Positions 6,601 through 8,122 of a DNA stretch of 8,122 nt are shown one piece after another. This DNA is from JAZLJD01 sp045617725 (lineage in GTDB: Bacteria > Bacillota > Clostridia > Lachnospirales > Lachnospiraceae). Location of the stretch: the NCBI GenBank assembly GCA_045617725.1, contig JAZLJD010000019.1, positions 1 through 8,122 of the forward strand. Direction: 5' to 3'. Numbering within the stretch: the first letter of the stretch is position 1; every line of letters begins with the position of its first letter. The notes under the pieces are model-generated. The model searched no databases. It was not told where the DNA came from and saw nothing but the letters and a program-made list of their open reading frames with translations. The translations under genes and the position numbers were made by a program.

Positions 6601-7981
6601 CCCGAAGCATCTCACGATGTGCCTTGGACCTATAGTAAACCGTCGTAATATACTCACCGCGGGTGAACTTCTCAAGAAGATTCTCTCTCGTAGGTATGAA
6701 ATCAAGAAGATCCGAATCTTCCACATAGTTGTAAAGCCAGTACTCAAGCAGATAGGAATACGGCATGGGATTGGTGAAGCCACGTTTCTCCGTCGTATCC
6801 TCAAATTCACCATTTACCTTCTCATGAATACCACCGACAATACGGTTCTCGGTCAGATTAATCTCATAGTAAGCCGATGCTTCCGCATAAATCGCATTCT
6901 TATAAACCAGTTCACGCCTTATTTCATCGGTAACATCCCTAAAGCCGATCATGAAGGCATTTTTGCTTTTTGCCTCCGTATATCGGACGATTTTCACCTG
7001 GTACCAGCAGGAATACCGTTCCGTTTTGATACGGAAATTGTAGAAACAGCTGCGTTGGTCCTTAAGGATGTCCGCAATGTTCTTAGGATCCACCATGGCC
7101 TTAAACTCCGCGGAGTATTCGGGCGGAATCAGAATATCCGCAATCATACGCATACGTTCTTCGTAGGTCATGTAATTCTGCCATACGGCGATGGAATTAC
7201 AGAAAAGCGTTCCGTAGCGGTATACTTCCAGAATGTTGCTTGTAAAATCCACATACATAACACTCTCAAACTCGTCACTCATGGAGCTGGTAAGGTGCAG
7301 ATTCTCCTTAAACTGCTCATCAATCAAAAGGAAATACGCAATCAGCGTTCCAATCAAAAAGCACAGCATCTGATACTGCGTTCCTTCAATATCCGGGAAC
7401 ATGAAATCATCTATATAGATGCCGATAGGCGGTATCAGTGCAAATAGCAAGAGTGCAATACGATACTTACTGTTTCTCAGCCCCGTGATAAAAAGGAAAA
7501 TGATTTCCACAAGCGGTACTATGTAGCAGATTAAGTTGATGACGCCGAAAAACATGAAATAGCGGCCCGGGACAAAGCGGTACTCCGCATCGGGGAAATA
7601 CCATATAAAGTCTCTTATGAAAACAGACATGAGTAAAACAGCCAGGTTCAGACATACCAAAGCCGTAACCAGGATTTTACAGAATTTATGTTTTACATAA
7701 ATCAGGAAGGAATGTATAAGATTGGACCAGCAGTAAGGCAGAATAGCATAAGAAAAGAACAAAAGAATCGTCAGAATCTTAAACGATATCTCATGGAACG
7801 ATTTCGCCGTATAAAGAATGTACCAGAGCATGCCCAAAAGGACCCAGCCGCCGGTGGATATAACGAGCCGGAGCGCCGGTACTTTCGAAACTCCATTATC
7901 CTTTCGTAATAGGATTTTCCATACAATAAGTCCCAATGCCACCAACATAAAGACTGCATTTTGGATATAAATAATATTCAT
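3650..7981 (-). CDS. Membrane-bound hybrid histidine kinase with 7 TM, PAS-like array, GAF and receiver
   Basis: This 1443-residue sensor should autophosphorylate a histidine and pass the phosphate to its own receiver. Seven membrane segments are seen at about 3-25, 39-59, 65-85, 102-122, 144-168, 173-193 and 203-220. Five PAS-like modules follow (about 238-350, 358-487, 501-625, 643-759 and 931-1053), with a GAF-like domain at about 773-928. A helical linker (1050-1083) leads to HisKA with the H-box SHDIRTP (H1085). The HATPase has an N-box (SNAVKF, N1203), G1 (DTGVGM, from 1236) and G2 (GTGLGL, 1262-1267). The receiver has E1325/D1326, phospho-acceptor D1372 (LMDIVMP), T1404 and K1426 (SKP). 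There is no HAMP or Hpt domain and no DNA-binding output. The start is ATG 7979-7981; a TTG seven codons upstream lies inside the repeat and lacks a ribosome binding site. The ligand is unknown. Confidence 0.93.
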   Translation of the reverse strand: MNIIYIQNAVFMLVALGLIVWKILLRKDNGVSKVPALRLVISTGGWVLLGMLWYILYTAKSFHEISFKILTILLFFSYAILPYCWSNLIHSFLIYVKHKFCKILVTALVCLNLAVLLMSVFIRDFIWYFPDAEYRFVPGRYFMFFGVINLICYIVPLVEIIFLFITGLRNSKYRIALLLFALIPPIGIYIDDFMFPDIEGTQYQMLCFLIGTLIAYFLLIDEQFKENLHLTSSMSDEFESVMYVDFTSNILEVYRYGTLFCNSIAVWQNYMTYEERMRMIADILIPPEYSAEFKAMVDPKNIADILKDQRSCFYNFRIKTERYSCWYQVKIVRYTEAKSKNAFMIGFRDVTDEIRRELVYKNAIYAEASAYYEINLTENRIVGGIHEKVNGEFEDTTEKRGFTNPMPYSYLLEYWLYNYVEDSDLLDFIPTRENLLEKFTRGEYITTVYYRSKAHREMLRDMKMVFIMSHDAHSENIMCLAVAEEVTPVAKQALEISKYNEMVSILTKEYSSVYYVNFLNDTVQKIDERSNSCLTLGLKDRYQAVFSERMERFILDCVQPKAQANMNKASKADYVCEQLRTGNAFSTQFELLHNEERIVAELRYRGIVVNDKIAGAVMGFIDVNQLRGLEKEQAMVQMRNDEMIKMLASEYNCIYYYDPASNQVIPYATENSSDVLFGEAFKGARYNDAIDTYIKMKVADEDQDEMRSVLDLANIYANLQKEEYFTKVYLNRENQYCEVKCAQSPDNRAVFVLGFANKDEIIRASRRQNKFLRDSVSLIQNQRNPDKNITNLLQMMVQFFNADRAYVYEINHSYTLVDCTYEWCKEGIKEQIKLHKNLEVSLFSTVIKKLENGDQYLEITSELSGTPAYRMLSKAYVNSSLSTAFFEDGIVRGFIGVDNPRIALDDTLVLRASSTLIYSEILKRKQTDVENTILTRIASTYRAVGYVELLNDVLKTYQVDDSYSQNMVDGQYYSTVIDAYVRNNVAPVDKERMRRMLDAAYVREELRTHKEYSVSFLEVVDGTPRHCEYKFIRTNEMGTCAVIGIRDNSTAVEHEQEVNLLLEEARDRALEEKRANMDFLAQISHDIRTPIDGLVGITTLARRHIDEKEKVLSYLDKIDEESKHLGRFAENILDMSKEEGGQTEIVKRSMNLKEFMEKCIGSTKAQLEGRDISFESRFEDVTHAFVLGDEIHLRQAVNTILSNAVKFTNDGGSIVFGIREMTSDEETASFRIEVADTGVGMKPEYLKCIWEPDQKNEAEAVGTGLGLPMTKQLVELMGGEIAVESTPNEGSVFTIDIRFRIDEDGREMDPAGSAPIFGKHILLVEDNDMSLDIVRELLEEDGAIVTAAQNGREAVDIYMESPAFTYDAILMDIVMPVMDGLLATETIRKADKEDAMMIPIIAMTANAFDEDVRKSKEAGMNTHLSKPVRSSVLIDTLSRFLSR

Positions 7982-8092
7982 ACTAATCCCCGCATTTCGC
8001 AATCCGGTATATTTAGCCCTTCACTGTATTACAGCGAAACTGCTACGGATTGCGACACAAAGTGTCGCGTGAAAAATGCCTGCATTTTTCAC
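7982..8092 (-). repeat. Structured intergenic repeat, copy 2 (111-bp unit)
   Basis: This copy is almost identical to 58-169, offset by 7927, with three substitutions: 100/8027 (c/t), 104/8031 (g/a) and 112/8039 (g/a). The first two swap a C-G for a U-A type pair in the same hairpin (8019-8039). The third turns a C-G pair into U-G in minus-strand RNA. The other stems are 7998-8006 with 8046-8054, 8052-8068 and 8069-8092, all unchanged. The element abuts the kinase ATG (7979-7981) with no gap, so the untranslated leader of the kinase mRNA, including the weak GGGG at 7988-7991 that could act as its Shine-Dalgarno site, is repeat sequence. Confidence 0.88.
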
Positions 8093-8122
8093 ACTAATCC
8101 CCGCATTTCGCAATCCGGTATA
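8093..8122 (-). repeat. Structured intergenic repeat, copy 3, tandem and cut by the right edge
   Basis: The last 30 bases repeat 7982-8011 exactly, starting directly where copy 2 ends, so the unit period is 111 bp. Only the end that faces the gene is visible. The total number of units cannot be known from this window. The promoter of the kinase must lie inside the repeats or beyond the right edge. Confidence 0.85.

Noticed and set aside
6563..7447. 294-codon open frame on the plus strand
   Set aside because: It is antisense to the kinase's membrane and first PAS-like regions, with no recognisable motif and no convincing ribosome binding site.
7982..8002. TTG start of the kinase inside the repeat
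   Set aside because: It would add seven residues encoded by repeat DNA, and no Shine-Dalgarno site precedes it; the ATG 7979-7981 fits the hydrophobic N-terminus better.

Overview
The window looks like a chromosomal segment of a Gram-positive anaerobe of the Clostridia, most likely the Lachnospiraceae. The grounds are a T-box riboswitch in front of a threonyl-tRNA synthetase gene, strong AGGAGG-type ribosome binding sites, and a large 7TM/multi-PAS hybrid histidine kinase of a kind frequent in that family. The family assignment is inference; no rRNA or other phylogenetic marker apart from thrS is present.

Every gene lies on the minus strand, so transcription runs from right to left. From the right edge: (a) 7982-8122 holds one full copy and the start of a second, tandem copy of a 111-112 bp structured repeat. 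It ends directly at the start codon of (b) a 1443-residue membrane-bound hybrid sensor kinase (3650-7981: 7 TM segments, five PAS-like modules with a GAF domain between the fourth and fifth, HisKA, HATPase, receiver). (c) A 45-bp gap with a small REP-like hairpin leads to (d) a 364-residue Sel1/TPR-like repeat protein (2510-3604), probably co-transcribed with the kinase. (e) A promoter and threonine-specific T-box leader (about 2201-2501) control (f) thrS (230-2200), which ends at (g) a GC-rich hairpin terminator (about 184-210). (h) Another copy of the structured repeat (58-169) follows. (i) The first 13 codons of a further minus-strand gene, with a clear ribosome binding site, run off the left edge.

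The best functional evidence is for threonine supply control. The T-box specifier loop displays ACC (Thr), the T-box bulge carries UGGA, and an 11-bp intrinsic terminator competes with the antiterminator. Uncharged tRNA-Thr should therefore switch thrS on. The T-box terminator probably also ends readthrough from the kinase/Sel1 pair.

The least ordinary feature is the structured repeat. Its two complete copies differ at only three bases. Two of these form a compensatory pair in one hairpin, and the third is compatible with pairing only if the minus strand is transcribed. Both copies point the same way and sit immediately upstream of a gene start. This suggests a dispersed RNA-level element (leader, processing site or REP/MITE-like repeat) rather than random intergenic DNA.
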